The notes beneath the pieces were generated by a model, which made no database searches, was not told the DNA's origin, and saw only the letters and a program-made list of their open reading frames with translations. A stretch of 64,000 bases of DNA. Source: Bradyrhizobium macuxiense. Its GTDB lineage: Bacteria > Pseudomonadota > Alphaproteobacteria > Rhizobiales > Xanthobacteraceae. A program made the translations under genes and the position numbers. The stretch spans positions 1 to 64,000 of the forward strand of contig NZ_LNCU01000088.1 in assembly GCF_001542415.1 (NCBI RefSeq), given 5' to 3'. Each line of letters begins with the position of its first letter. Positions within the stretch are counted from its first letter, which is position 1. Positions 45,034 through 53,744 of this stretch are shown here, one piece after another.

Positions 45034-46626
45034 GTGCAGAACGGATCTGTGATCAAGCGGCGTGACCTGCTCGCGCTGATCGGTACTATCGCCGGCAGTT
45101 CGGCGATGTATCACGCGATGACGAGCCTCGGTTTCGCGTCCGAATCCGCCTACAGAGGTCCACTCAAGCTCGAAGGCAACCCGAAAGGGGCGTCCGTGCT
45201 GATTCTCGGCGCGGGGCTTGCAGGCATGACGGCGGCGCTGGAGCTGCGCAAGGCCGGCTACAAGGTCCACATCCTCGAATTCAACAGCCGCCCCGGCGGC
45301 CGCAACTGGACGATCCGCGGCGGCGACAGTTTTGTCGAGCTCGGCGGCTTCAAGCAGACCTGCGAGTTCGAGCAGGGCTTGTACATCAATCCCGGTCCGT
45401 GGCGGATTCCGTACCACCACCGTGCGTTGCTTGATTACTGTCGGCGGCTCAACGTGACGCTGGAGCCCTTCATCCAGCTCAATCACAATGCGTATATGCA
45501 CGCGACGCGTGCATTCAACGGCAAGCCGCAACGCATCCGCAGCATCAAGGCGGACTTCCGGGGCCAGGTGTCGGAGCTGTTGGCCAAGGTCACGCAACAG
45601 GGCAAGCTCGACGAGGCGGTCAGCAAGGAAGACCAGGAGATCCTGCTGCAGTCGTTGCGCACCTGGGGCGCGCTCGATCGCGACTACAAATACAGTGCCA
45701 ATCTCAACGCGTCCGAGTTCCGCGGCTACGCGCGCGATCCCGGCGGCGGGCTTTCGGCCGATCCGCTGCCGAGCGATCCGATTTCGCTGTCGGACCTCCT
45801 GCGCTCGCAATTGTGGCGCTATCTGCAGGCCTTCTCGCGCTACAATTTCCAGACCACGATGTTCCAGCCGGTCGGCGGCATGGACATGATCGGCAAGGCC
45901 TTCGCGCGCGAGGTCGGCGATCTCATCCGCTTCAACGCCAAGGTCACGCAAATCCAGCAGAACGGCTCCGGGGTCACCGTGAGCTATGTCGATACGAACA
46001 ATCCGGCCGGTGTGCAGCAGGCGGCCGCCGACTGGTGCATCTGCACCATCCCGTTGCCGATCCTGAGCCAGTTACCGATCGATGTCGGCACGCCGATGAA
46101 GAATGCGATCGATTCCCTGCCCTATGCCGCTTCGGTGAAGGTCGGGCTGCAGTTCAGGCGCCGCTTCTGGGAGGAGGACGAGGCGATCTATGGCGGCGTC
46201 AGTTTCACCGACCTGCCGATCCGGCAAATCGGCTATCCGAACTACGACTTCAACCGCAACGGCCGCGGCATCCTGCTCGGCGGCTATCTGTATGAGGGCG
46301 CCAACTCTTTCGAGTTCACCGCGATGACGCCGGCCGAGCGGGTCAAGAGCGCGGTCGAATTCGGTGCCATGATCCATCCGCAATACAAGGACGAGTTCGA
46401 GACCGGTGTGGCGGTGGCGTGGCATCGCGTGCCCTTCACGCTCGGCTGCGCCGGCGAATGGACCGATGCCGGCCGCGCACAGCACTATCGCAACCTCTGC
46501 CAGATCGACGGCCGCATCCTGCTGGCGGGCGAGCATGCTTCCGATCTGCCGGCGTGGCAGGAGGGCGCGATCCTGTCGTCGCTCGATGCCATCACGCGGC
46601 TGCACGAACGGGTGGTGAAGACGTGA
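45034..46626 (+). CDS. Tat-exported flavin monoamine oxidase/dehydrogenase
   Basis: A 530-residue flavoprotein (GTG start). A Tat-like signal, 'IKRRDLLALIGTIAGSSAM', lies at residues 7-25. The FAD-binding motif 'VLILGAGLAGMTAALELRKA' is at about 54-73, with 'RPGGRNWTIRGGDSFVELGG' following. The C-terminal 'GRILLAGEHASDLPAWQEGA' closes the FAD site, as in amine oxidases and L-amino acid oxidases. Export and the directly following cytochrome c gene (sharing the TGATG stop/start) suggest that electrons go to the cytochrome rather than to oxygen, as known for nicotine oxidoreductase NicA2 with CycN. The substrate is unknown. Confidence 0.88.
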   Translation: MQNGSVIKRRDLLALIGTIAGSSAMYHAMTSLGFASESAYRGPLKLEGNPKGASVLILGAGLAGMTAALELRKAGYKVHILEFNSRPGGRNWTIRGGDSFVELGGFKQTCEFEQGLYINPGPWRIPYHHRALLDYCRRLNVTLEPFIQLNHNAYMHATRAFNGKPQRIRSIKADFRGQVSELLAKVTQQGKLDEAVSKEDQEILLQSLRTWGALDRDYKYSANLNASEFRGYARDPGGGLSADPLPSDPISLSDLLRSQLWRYLQAFSRYNFQTTMFQPVGGMDMIGKAFAREVGDLIRFNAKVTQIQQNGSGVTVSYVDTNNPAGVQQAAADWCICTIPLPILSQLPIDVGTPMKNAIDSLPYAASVKVGLQFRRRFWEEDEAIYGGVSFTDLPIRQIGYPNYDFNRNGRGILLGGYLYEGANSFEFTAMTPAERVKSAVEFGAMIHPQYKDEFETGVAVAWHRVPFTLGCAGEWTDAGRAQHYRNLCQIDGRILLAGEHASDLPAWQEGAILSSLDAITRLHERVVKT

Positions 46627-47183
46627 TGCTCGGGTTGTCCTCATGGTTGCGCCGCCGGTGGCTTCATCCTTCGAGACGGCGCTTCGCGCCTCCTCAGGAT
46701 GAGGTCTTAAACCCTCATAGTGAGGAGCGCGGCGATGCCGCGCGTCTCGAACCACGAGGCCGCAGCAAGCGCCATCATCGTTTCATCCCCTTGGCTGGTT
46801 CAGTCGTGTTGCTCACGCTGCTGCCCCTGATGGCGTCGGCAGAAGACAGCGGGACGAGCCCGCGCACCTTCTCGTCAGGCTACCGTTTCGTGGAGATGAC
46901 CGGCGAGGAGCTGTTTGCCAACGTCTGCCAGGGCTGCCACATGCCGGATGCGACGGGAGCGAGCGGCGCCGGCCGCTATCCATCGCTGGCCGGCAACAAG
47001 AATCTCGAATCCGGCAACTACCCGATCTTCCTCGTCGTCAACGGCCGCCGCGGAATGCCGGCGTTCGGCGACATGATGACCGATGGCCAGGTCGCCGCCG
47101 TTGTGAATTACTTGCGGACGCATTTTGGCAACAACTATCAGGATGTGGTGACGGCCAAGGATGTCCAGGAAGCCCGCCGTTAA
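46626..47183 (+). CDS. Exported cytochrome c, partner of the amine oxidase
   Basis: From ATG at 46626, overlapping the oxidase stop, this gives 185 residues. The haem site is 'CQGCH' in 'FANVCQGCHMPDATGAS' and the probable axial Met is in 'NGRRGMPAFGDMMTDGQ', a single-haem class I cytochrome. A hydrophobic segment, 'SVVLLTLLPLMASAED', serves as signal peptide. It is preceded by about 45 unusual residues, rich in Arg, Pro and Glu, of which about 36 come from a dispersed palindromic repeat (46657-46763) inserted in frame. It should accept electrons from the flavoenzyme in the periplasm and pass them to the respiratory chain. Confidence 0.85.
   Translation: MLGLSSWLRRRWLHPSRRRFAPPQDEVLNPHSEERGDAARLEPRGRSKRHHRFIPLAGSVVLLTLLPLMASAEDSGTSPRTFSSGYRFVEMTGEELFANVCQGCHMPDATGASGAGRYPSLAGNKNLESGNYPIFLVVNGRRGMPAFGDMMTDGQVAAVVNYLRTHFGNNYQDVVTAKDVQEARR
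46657..46763. repeat. Dispersed palindromic repeat inside the cytochrome c gene
   Basis: Two arms, around 46661-46707 and 46712-46760, pair imperfectly (CTTCGAGACGGCGC against GCCGCGCGTCTCGAA; CTCCTCAGGATGAGG against CCTCATAGTGAGGAG). The unit matches in style the intergenic palindromes of this genome but lies within an open reading frame, adding about 36 codons without a stop. Confidence 0.75.
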
Positions 47184-47207
47184 TTGCATATGTTCGGGGA
47201 GGGGATG

Positions 47208-47699
47208 ATGAAACTTGTCGGTATCGTGCTGGGGGCTGCCCTGTCCGCCGTGACGACCGCTACCTGCGCGGACGTGGTCAGGCATCCGATTCCCAACTCG
47301 ACATTCCCGATCGCGCAGTCGGTCACGGTCACCGGCAACGCCACGATTATCTATGTCAGCGGCCAGGTGCCGCCAGTCATCAACAAGGATGCCGATTCCT
47401 CGAGCCCGCAGGCCTATGGCGATACCAAGACCCAGACTGTCGGCGTGCTCAATCGCATCAAGGGCGTCCTCGTCGGCCAGGGGATGGGCATGGGCGACGT
47501 CGTCAAGATGCAGGTGTTCCTGGTTCACACCCCGGCGGCGCCGATGGACTTCAAGGCCTTCATGGAAGGCTACACCCAGTTCTTCGGCGGCAGCCAACCG
47601 AACCTGCCCGCGCGCTCCGTGGTCGGCGTCGCCGCGCTCGCCAATCCCGGCTTCCTGGTCGAGATCGAGGTGATTGCGGCCAAGGATGCTGCGAAGTGA
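47208..47699 (+). CDS. Exported RidA-family protein
   Basis: A 163-residue protein from ATG 47208 (GGGGAGGGG at 47196-47204). A signal peptide ends near 'TATCADVVRH'. The rest is a RidA/YjgF domain: 'PIAQSVTVTGNATIIYVSGQ', 'LNRIKGVLVGQGMGMGDVVK', 'MQVFLVHT', 'FFGGSQPNLPARSVVGVAAL' (active-site Arg) and 'VEIEVIAAK'. RidA proteins hydrolyse reactive imines and enamines to carbonyls plus ammonia, mostly in the cytosol. Here the signal peptide puts the activity in the periplasm, where the amine oxidase would produce imines. It follows the cytochrome gene by 24 bases, in one operon. Confidence 0.85.
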   Translation: MKLVGIVLGAALSAVTTATCADVVRHPIPNSTFPIAQSVTVTGNATIIYVSGQVPPVINKDADSSSPQAYGDTKTQTVGVLNRIKGVLVGQGMGMGDVVKMQVFLVHTPAAPMDFKAFMEGYTQFFGGSQPNLPARSVVGVAALANPGFLVEIEVIAAKDAAK

Positions 47700-47816
47700 T
47701 GCACGCGAAACTGCGGGGCATGCGCGCGGAAATTGAAGGGCTTGCCGTCTTGCCAAAGCACGTGTCGCCTGTCTGAATTCGTGCCCGGTGAGGCGGTGGA
47801 ATTCCGGGAGAGCGCG

Positions 47817-49244
47817 ATGTCACACAAGAGCAAGAAAACGAGTCGATCGCTGCTGCTGTCGTCAGCCGTCTTCGGTCCGCTGCTGCTGGCAACGGGCGCG
47901 GCGGCGCAAGGATTGACCGAGCAGCAGCAATTCGCCCGCGGCATCTATCAGGAGTTGGTTGAGATCAACACCACCACCGCGACCGGTGACACGCAGAAAG
48001 CGGCAGAGGCGATGGGCGCGCGGCTGCGTGCAGCGGGCTTCTCCGAGGACGACGTGCATGTGTTCTCGCCGGCGCCGCACAAGGGCGATCTGGTGGCGCG
48101 GCTGCGCGGTTCCGGTGCGAAGAAGCCGATCCTGCTGCTCGCCCATATCGACGTCGTTCCGGCGAACCGCGAGGACTGGTCGGTCGATCCGTTCAAGCTG
48201 ACCGAGCAGGACGGCTATTTCTACGGCCGCGGCAGCAGCGACGACAAATACATGGCCGCATCCTTCATCACCAACCTGATCCGCTACAAGAAGGAGGGCT
48301 ACAAGCCTGACCGCGACATCATCGTGGCGCTGGAAACCGATGAGGAGATCCTGGATGCCAACGGCCTCGGCATCCAGTGGCTGATCAAGAACCATCGCGA
48401 CCTGATCGACGCCGAATTTGCGCTGAACGAAGGTGGCGGCGTCGGCCTGAAGAACGGCAAGGCGATCCGCAACAGCGTGCAGACCAGCGAGAAGGTCTCG
48501 ATCGGCTATCAGCTTACGGTGAAGGATCGCGGCGGCCACTCATCGCTGCCGCGCAAGGACAATGCGATCTATCGCCTCGCCGAAGGTCTCATTCGGCTCT
48601 CCAACTACAGCTTCCCGCTCAATCTCAATGAGACGACGCGGATCTATTTCACGAGGACGGCGGAGACGGAGAGCAAGCAGAACGCCGACGACATCCGCGC
48701 TGTGCTGGCGCCGCAGCCCGATCCGGCCGCGCTGGCACGGTTGTCGGAGCATCCCGGCTATAACGCGCAGCTCCGTACCACCTGCGTCGCGACCATGCTG
48801 CAAGGCGGCCATGCCCTCAATGCGCTGCCACAGCTTGCGACCGCCAAGGTGAATTGCCGGATCATGCCCGGCGAGCCGGTCGAGGGCGTGCAGACGGCGA
48901 TCGAGCGCGTGCTCGCCGACAAGCAGATTGCGGTGACGCCGACCGGCAAGGCCGTGCTGAGCCCGCCGTCGCCGCTGAACGAGGAGGTCATGGGATCGAT
49001 CGAGAAGCTGTCGAAGGAGTTCTGGCCGGATGCCGCGATCGTCCCGGTCATGAGCACCGGCGCCACCGACGGCAGCTATCTGCGCAATGCCGGGATTCCG
49101 ACCTATGGCCATTCCGGGCTTGCCGCCGATGTCGATGACAACAGGAATCATGGCAGGGACGAGCGTGTGCTCGTAAAGTCGTTCTATGAGGGCCAGGACT
49201 ATCTTTATCGCCTGGTCAAGATGCTCGCGGGAGGCAAGTCGTAA
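47817..49244 (+). CDS. Exported M20-family metallopeptidase
   Basis: From ATG at 47817 the protein has 475 residues with a signal peptide ending 'GAAAQGLT'. It is an M20/M25/M40 peptidase: 'LLLAHIDVVPANREDW' supplies a His metal ligand, 'YGRGSSDDKYMAASF' a bridging Asp, 'LETDEEILDANG' the catalytic Glu region, and 'YGHSGLAADVDDNRNHG' a late His. The dimerisation domain ('VKDRGGHSSLPRKDN') is present. It would release amino acids from peptides or N-acyl compounds in the periplasm. It may supply the amine oxidase system with substrate; that is inference from position only. Confidence 0.87.
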   Translation: MSHKSKKTSRSLLLSSAVFGPLLLATGAAAQGLTEQQQFARGIYQELVEINTTTATGDTQKAAEAMGARLRAAGFSEDDVHVFSPAPHKGDLVARLRGSGAKKPILLLAHIDVVPANREDWSVDPFKLTEQDGYFYGRGSSDDKYMAASFITNLIRYKKEGYKPDRDIIVALETDEEILDANGLGIQWLIKNHRDLIDAEFALNEGGGVGLKNGKAIRNSVQTSEKVSIGYQLTVKDRGGHSSLPRKDNAIYRLAEGLIRLSNYSFPLNLNETTRIYFTRTAETESKQNADDIRAVLAPQPDPAALARLSEHPGYNAQLRTTCVATMLQGGHALNALPQLATAKVNCRIMPGEPVEGVQTAIERVLADKQIAVTPTGKAVLSPPSPLNEEVMGSIEKLSKEFWPDAAIVPVMSTGATDGSYLRNAGIPTYGHSGLAADVDDNRNHGRDERVLVKSFYEGQDYLYRLVKMLAGGKS

Positions 49245-49247
49245 GCA

Positions 49248-50066
49248 ATGGCAGATTCAGGGATCAAGACCCGCGTGGCGGTGGCCGGCCTCGGTGCGAT
49301 CGGGGCTGACGTCGTCAAGGCGCTCGATCGGGGTATCGACGGGCTGGCGCTGGTGGCGGTGTCGTCGCAGGATCCCGGGAAGCATCGCGCCTGGCTTGCC
49401 GAGCTGAAGACACAGCCGAAGGTGCTGCCGATCGCGGACCTTGCCGATATCGCCGATATCGTCGTCGAATGTGCGCCGAGCAAGCTCGTGCGTTCGATCG
49501 TGGCGCCGGCGGTCGAGCGCGGCAAGACGGCTGTCGTGCTCAGCGTGGGCGCATTGTTGCAAAACGAGGACCTGATCGGTCTTGCCGCCGAGAATGGTGG
49601 CCAGATCATCGTGCCGACCGGCGCGCTGATCGGGCTCGATGCGGTGACCGCCGCGGCGCTCGGGACCATCCATTCGGCAAGGATCGTGACACGGAAGCCG
49701 ATCGCCGGCCTGCTCGGTGCGCCGTATCTGGTCGAGAACGACATCCAGATCGAAGGCATCACCGAGCCGCTGCGGATTTTCGAAGGGACCGCGCGTGAGG
49801 CGGCGAAGGGCTTTCCGGCCAATCTCAACGTCGCGGTGGCGCTGTCGCTCGCCGGGATCGGTCCCGACCGCACCCGGGTCGAGATCTGGGCGGACCCGAC
49901 GGTGACGCGCAACACCCACCGCATCGAGGTCGATGCCGATTCGGCGCGGTTCTCGATGACGATCGAGAATATCCCCTCGGAGAACCCGAAGACCGGCCGC
50001 ATCACCGCGTTGTCGGTGATCGCCTGCCTGCGCAAGCTGCGCGCACCGCTGCGGATCGGGACGTGA
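49248..50066 (+). CDS. nadX: L-aspartate dehydrogenase
   Basis: A 272-residue NAD(P)-dependent enzyme with the dinucleotide motif 'VAVAGLGAIGADVVKAL' (about 11-27), 'VECAPSKLVRSIVAP', and the catalytic His of 'TRNTHRIEVDADS'. The aspartate dehydrogenase family oxidises L-aspartate to iminoaspartate, which feeds NAD synthesis with quinolinate synthase. The pncA gene follows after 7 bases, consistent with a NAD-related unit. It starts 3 bases behind the M20 peptidase gene, so it may be cotranscribed with the exported amine genes. Confidence 0.88.
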   Translation: MADSGIKTRVAVAGLGAIGADVVKALDRGIDGLALVAVSSQDPGKHRAWLAELKTQPKVLPIADLADIADIVVECAPSKLVRSIVAPAVERGKTAVVLSVGALLQNEDLIGLAAENGGQIIVPTGALIGLDAVTAAALGTIHSARIVTRKPIAGLLGAPYLVENDIQIEGITEPLRIFEGTAREAAKGFPANLNVAVALSLAGIGPDRTRVEIWADPTVTRNTHRIEVDADSARFSMTIENIPSENPKTGRITALSVIACLRKLRAPLRIGT

Positions 50067-50073
50067 GGCGGCT

Positions 50074-50694
50074 ATGAAGATCGAGCGCGACGATCTCCTG
50101 CTCGTCATCGATGTGCAGAACGACTTCTGCCCCGGTGGCGCGCTGGCGGTTGCCGATGGCGATGCGGTGGTGCCCGTGGTCAACCGGCTCGCTGGGCGGT
50201 TCGACCATGTGGTGCTGACCCAGGACTGGCATCCGGCGGGCCACAGCTCGTTTGCGACGTCGCATCCGGGCGCGGCGGCTTTCTCGACCGTCAGCATGCC
50301 CTATGGCCCGCAGATGCTCTGGCCGGATCATTGCATCCAGGGCACGCCGGGCGCGGCCTTCCATCCGCAGCTGGCGACCGACAGGACCGAGCTCGTGATC
50401 CGCAAGGGTTTTCGCGCCGCGATCGATTCCTATTCGGCGTTCTTCGAGAACGACCGGCAAACGCCGACCGGGCTCGCGGGCTATCTGCGCGAGCGGGGAC
50501 TGACGCGCATCGTCATGGCGGGGCTGGCGACCGATTACTGCGTGCATTATTCGGCGCTGGATGCACGGCGGCTTGGCTTCGAGACCGCGGTCGTGCTGTC
50601 GGGCTGCCGCGCCATCGATCTCGCGGGCTCGCTCGCCTCAGCGACCGCGGCTATGCAGGCTGCCGGCGTCGTGCTGGTCGACGACATTGCCTGA
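50074..50694 (+). CDS. pncA: Nicotinamidase/pyrazinamidase
   Basis: A 206-residue cysteine hydrolase. The catalytic triad is Asp in 'LLVIDVQNDFCPGGALAV' (residue about 11), Lys in 'VIRKGF' and Cys in 'AGLATDYCVHYSAL'. The metal site is 'TQDWHPAGHSSF'. It converts nicotinamide to nicotinate in the NAD salvage pathway. It is directly behind nadX, so de novo and salvage steps are encoded together. Confidence 0.95.
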   Translation: MKIERDDLLLVIDVQNDFCPGGALAVADGDAVVPVVNRLAGRFDHVVLTQDWHPAGHSSFATSHPGAAAFSTVSMPYGPQMLWPDHCIQGTPGAAFHPQLATDRTELVIRKGFRAAIDSYSAFFENDRQTPTGLAGYLRERGLTRIVMAGLATDYCVHYSALDARRLGFETAVVLSGCRAIDLAGSLASATAAMQAAGVVLVDDIA

Positions 50695-50749
50695 ACAGGG
50701 GCAAAAACCGTTGTTTTGACTGACCTTTTGTTCTAATCCCCAGCCGTTG

Positions 50750-51760
50750 ATGATCATTCGCAGCGGAGACCCCGTGTCGGGACAGGCTTTACGGATCGGG
50801 ACGCGCAAGAGCGCGATGGCGCTGGCGCAGACGGGCGACGTCGCGCGCCTGCTGCGCGCTTCAGCGCCCGACCTTGCCGTCGACATCGTCAAGTTCGAGA
50901 CCCGCGGCGACCAGGACCAGACCAGCAAGCTGTTGCGTCATGGCGGCAAGGGCGGCGCGTTCGTCGCCGAGATCCGCGAGGCGATGCGCGCAGGCGCGCT
51001 GGAAGCCGCGATGCATTCATTGAAGGACGTGCCGGGCAATGAGGAGACGCCGGGTCTGGTGCTCGCGGCGATGCTGCCGCGGGATGCCGCCAACGATTCG
51101 CTTGTGCTGCGGGCCGGCCTGTCGCTCGAGACCTTCCGTGCCGCGCGCGGCAAGGGCTTCATGATCGGCACCAACGCGGTGCGCCGTGCCGCCTATCTGC
51201 ACCGGCTGTTTCCCGAGGCGACGGTGATCCACTTCCGCGGCGCGGCCGACACGCGGATCGCCAAGCTCGACCGCGGCGACAAGCAGCGGCTGCCGGATGG
51301 CGGCATGGTGGGGCCGGCGGATGCGCTGGTCATGGCGCGCTCCGGGCTCGAGCGCATCGGCATGACCGCGCGCATCGCGCATGATTTCTCCGTCGATGAA
51401 ATGCTGCCGGCCGTCGGGCAGGGCATCGTCGCGGTCGAATGTGTCGAGACCGACTGGGCAACGCGCGCGCGGCTCGCCAAGATCGACAACGTCCAGTCGC
51501 GGCTCAGCGCCGAGGCCGAGCGCGAGGTGCTGTGGGTGCTCAACGGCCACTGCAATTCGCCGATCGCGGGACACGCCGTTCTCGCCGGCAACGAGATGAC
51601 GCTGCGGGCGTCCGTGCTCGACGAAACCGGCCGCTTCATCGAGGTGACGCGGCATGGTCCGGCGAACCGCCCGCGCGAGCTCGGCCGCGCCGTCGGGATG
51701 GAGCTCTTGGAGAAGGGCGCCGCCGAGATCATCGCGCGCACCCGGCCCGACGAGCATTAG
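50750..51760 (+). CDS. hemC: Divergent hydroxymethylbilane synthase
   Basis: A 336-residue protein from ATG 50750 (a TTG at 50747 is less likely). Catalytic features are present: Asp in 'MHSLKDVP', the Arg pair in 'IGTNAVRRAAYLHRL', and the dipyrromethane-cofactor Cys in 'LNGHCNSPIAGHA'. The sequence differs from the usual start and motifs ('IGTRKSAMALAQ' in place of 'IGTRGSPLALAQ'), so it is probably a second, diverged copy in addition to a housekeeping hemC elsewhere. The reaction would be the joining of four porphobilinogens. Its adjacency to pncA is not explained. Confidence 0.75.
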   Translation: MIIRSGDPVSGQALRIGTRKSAMALAQTGDVARLLRASAPDLAVDIVKFETRGDQDQTSKLLRHGGKGGAFVAEIREAMRAGALEAAMHSLKDVPGNEETPGLVLAAMLPRDAANDSLVLRAGLSLETFRAARGKGFMIGTNAVRRAAYLHRLFPEATVIHFRGAADTRIAKLDRGDKQRLPDGGMVGPADALVMARSGLERIGMTARIAHDFSVDEMLPAVGQGIVAVECVETDWATRARLAKIDNVQSRLSAEAEREVLWVLNGHCNSPIAGHAVLAGNEMTLRASVLDETGRFIEVTRHGPANRPRELGRAVGMELLEKGAAEIIARTRPDEH

Positions 51761-51856
51761 GCAATATCCGCGAAACCTCCGTGCCGGCCTCGGCCGGCGG
51801 CGAAGCTGGCGCGCGCCGGCCTCGGCCTCGCCCGTTGCGACCGTCGCAAGGCCGAG

Positions 51857-52549
51857 CTAGCTTGCCTGCAGCGGCCAGCTTTTGATGATCCGGAACCGCG
51901 ATACGGCGTCGTCCTGCTTGAACAGCGCGAGGCGGTCGATCGCCAGCGTCGTAAGGCCCAGCGTCGCAAAGCGCTCGCGCAGCCAGTCCACGATCGGGCC
52001 ACGCCGCTCGTCGCTCAGTCGCCCCGTCAACGTCATGTGGAAGCGGAATTCCTCCATGACGTAGGGGTAGCCCCAGCGGTCGAGATATTCGTATTGCCGC
52101 GCGGAGAGCCGCTCGGGCTTGCGACGGGCGCGATCTGCCGGCGTCAGCGGCGCGCGGAAGGCGTCGAAATCGGTGACGCAGTCGGCGGCAAGCTGTTGAA
52201 GATCGTCGCAACGCCGCGCCGGAATCACCGCGATGAAGCCGCTGATGGCATCGACGACCGGCTCGATCACCGGAATGCGCCGCGCGCGGCCGGCGAAGGC
52301 GGCGCAGGCGTCGACGAGGTCGGCCTCGCGCTTGCTGTCGGCCAGCGCGATCGGCGCCTTCAGCGTGGCGTGAAACCCGTATTTGCGTGGGTCCTGGGTG
52401 ACCTCGCGCCAATCGGATGTGACCCCGTTGGGGAAGGGCATGTCATCACCCGACGCGGCGTCGTAGCCGAGCAGCGTCGAGCCGAAGCGGTGTAGTGCAC
52501 TGTCGGGTGACGGCGCGTGGTAAATCGCGTAGCGCGGATAATTGGCCAT
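51857..52549 (-). CDS. DUF1045 phosphonate-associated protein
   Basis: A 230-residue protein from ATG 52549. It matches the DUF1045 family, found in C-P lyase gene clusters and thought to belong to the 2H phosphoesterase superfamily: 'YGFHATLKAPIALADS' and 'FRFHMTLTGRLSDERRG' are the two His-x-Thr motifs. It probably hydrolyses a cyclic phosphate intermediate, such as the 1,2-cyclic ribose phosphate made by PhnJ. That role is inferred from the motifs and the locus. It is the last gene of the leftward phosphonate operon, 22 bases behind the PhnM-like gene. Confidence 0.8.
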   Translation of the reverse strand: MANYPRYAIYHAPSPDSALHRFGSTLLGYDAASGDDMPFPNGVTSDWREVTQDPRKYGFHATLKAPIALADSKREADLVDACAAFAGRARRIPVIEPVVDAISGFIAVIPARRCDDLQQLAADCVTDFDAFRAPLTPADRARRKPERLSARQYEYLDRWGYPYVMEEFRFHMTLTGRLSDERRGPIVDWLRERFATLGLTTLAIDRLALFKQDDAVSRFRIIKSWPLQAS

Positions 52550-52571
52550 GGGACAGCAGAATAGAGCCGGA

Positions 52572-53744
52572 CTACGCCGCCGCAACCGTCTTGCGCGGCG
52601 CGAGCGAATGAACGAGGCAGCTTGCGTCCGCGAGATGCACCAATCGTCCGCCGCCGATGACCGCGACGATGCGCGGGCGCAACGGCACCTTGTCGTCGAC
52701 GACGATGATGTCGGCACGGCGGCCGGGGGCAAGCGCCCCGCGATCCTCGAGCCCTGCGGCGCGCGCCGGGGCCGACGAGATCAGATCCCAGGCCTTTGCG
52801 AGCGGCAGGGTGCCGTCGGCGGCAAGGCGGAACGCTGCGAGCAGCTGTGCCGGATAGTAATAGTCCGACGCCAGCACCGAGCAGAGGCCCTTGGCGATCA
52901 TGTCGGATGCCTTGGTCCAGCCGGTATGGCTGCCACCGCGCACCACGTTGGGAGCACCGAACACGATGAAGTCGCCGGCGGCGGCCGCATCGCGCGCGGT
53001 CTCCTCGTTGACCGGGAATTCGGCGATCGCTGCGCCCAGCGCACGAAACTCCCGGCGCATCGCCGGACTGTTGTCGTCATGCGAGAGCATGCGGATGCCG
53101 GCTGTGCTAGCCGCGGCGGCCAGCCGCGCGATCGAAGCCGGCACGTCGGAGCGGCGTGCGACGACCTGGTCGAGCATGTCGTTGATCGCCTCGATCGAGA
53201 GTCCGGCACGTTCGGCAAGCTGGCTGCGCTTCTTCGGCTTGACGTTGCTGTGGTCGTTGAAAGCGAACAGATCGATGCGGCCCTCGGCGAGCCATTGCGT
53301 GATCTCGGCCTCGGCGTCGAGATTGTGGGTCTCATGGCGAAGATGGAAGCGCGTGTCGGCGGCAAGCTGCGGCCGCAGCGCCTCGATCGTGTTGAGGAGC
53401 TCTCGTGCATTGTCGGCGCTGCGCAGGCCGGGCTCCCACGACCAGGTCGTGCCATGGAAGACGGTGGTGATGCCGTTGGCGATCACCTGCCGGTCGCTGT
53501 CGATCAATGCGACGTCGGTGGGAAAGTCGACGCCGGGACGCGGCATCATCTGCCGCTCGAACGCGTCGCCGTGGAGGTCGACGATGCCGGGCAGCACCAG
53601 CAGGCCGTTGGCATCGAGATGTAGTGCCGCGCGGCCCTGCTCGGCGTCGAGCGCGGCGATATCGCGGCCAGCAGTCCGAAGCGATGTCTTGACGAACGCG
53701 CCGTCAACCAGGGTGCGCCCGCCCTCGATGAAGATGTCGGTCAC
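52572..53744 (-). CDS. phnM: PhnM-like diphosphatase (first copy)
   Basis: A 390-residue amidohydrolase-fold enzyme. It has '[19 protein letters not shown]' (metal His region), '[12 protein letters not shown]', 'SHDDNSPA', and '[17 protein letters not shown]', all typical of alpha-D-ribose 1-methylphosphonate 5-triphosphate diphosphatase. A second PhnM begins at 63767 in this window, with a clearly different motif ('ELHTDHLEMH'), so the cluster contains two PhnM proteins. One may process another substrate. It overlaps the acetyltransferase gene by 4 bases and belongs to the leftward operon. Confidence 0.88.
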   Translation of the reverse strand: MTDIFIEGGRTLVDGAFVKTSLRTAGRDIAALDAEQGRAALHLDANGLLVLPGIVDLHGDAFERQMMPRPGVDFPTDVALIDSDRQVIANGITTVFHGTTWSWEPGLRSADNARELLNTIEALRPQLAADTRFHLRHETHNLDAEAEITQWLAEGRIDLFAFNDHSNVKPKKRSQLAERAGLSIEAINDMLDQVVARRSDVPASIARLAAAASTAGIRMLSHDDNSPAMRREFRALGAAIAEFPVNEETARDAAAAGDFIVFGAPNVVRGGSHTGWTKASDMIAKGLCSVLASDYYYPAQLLAAFRLAADGTLPLAKAWDLISSAPARAAGLEDRGALAPGRRADIIVVDDKVPLRPRIVAVIGGGRLVHLADASCLVHSLAPRKTVAAA

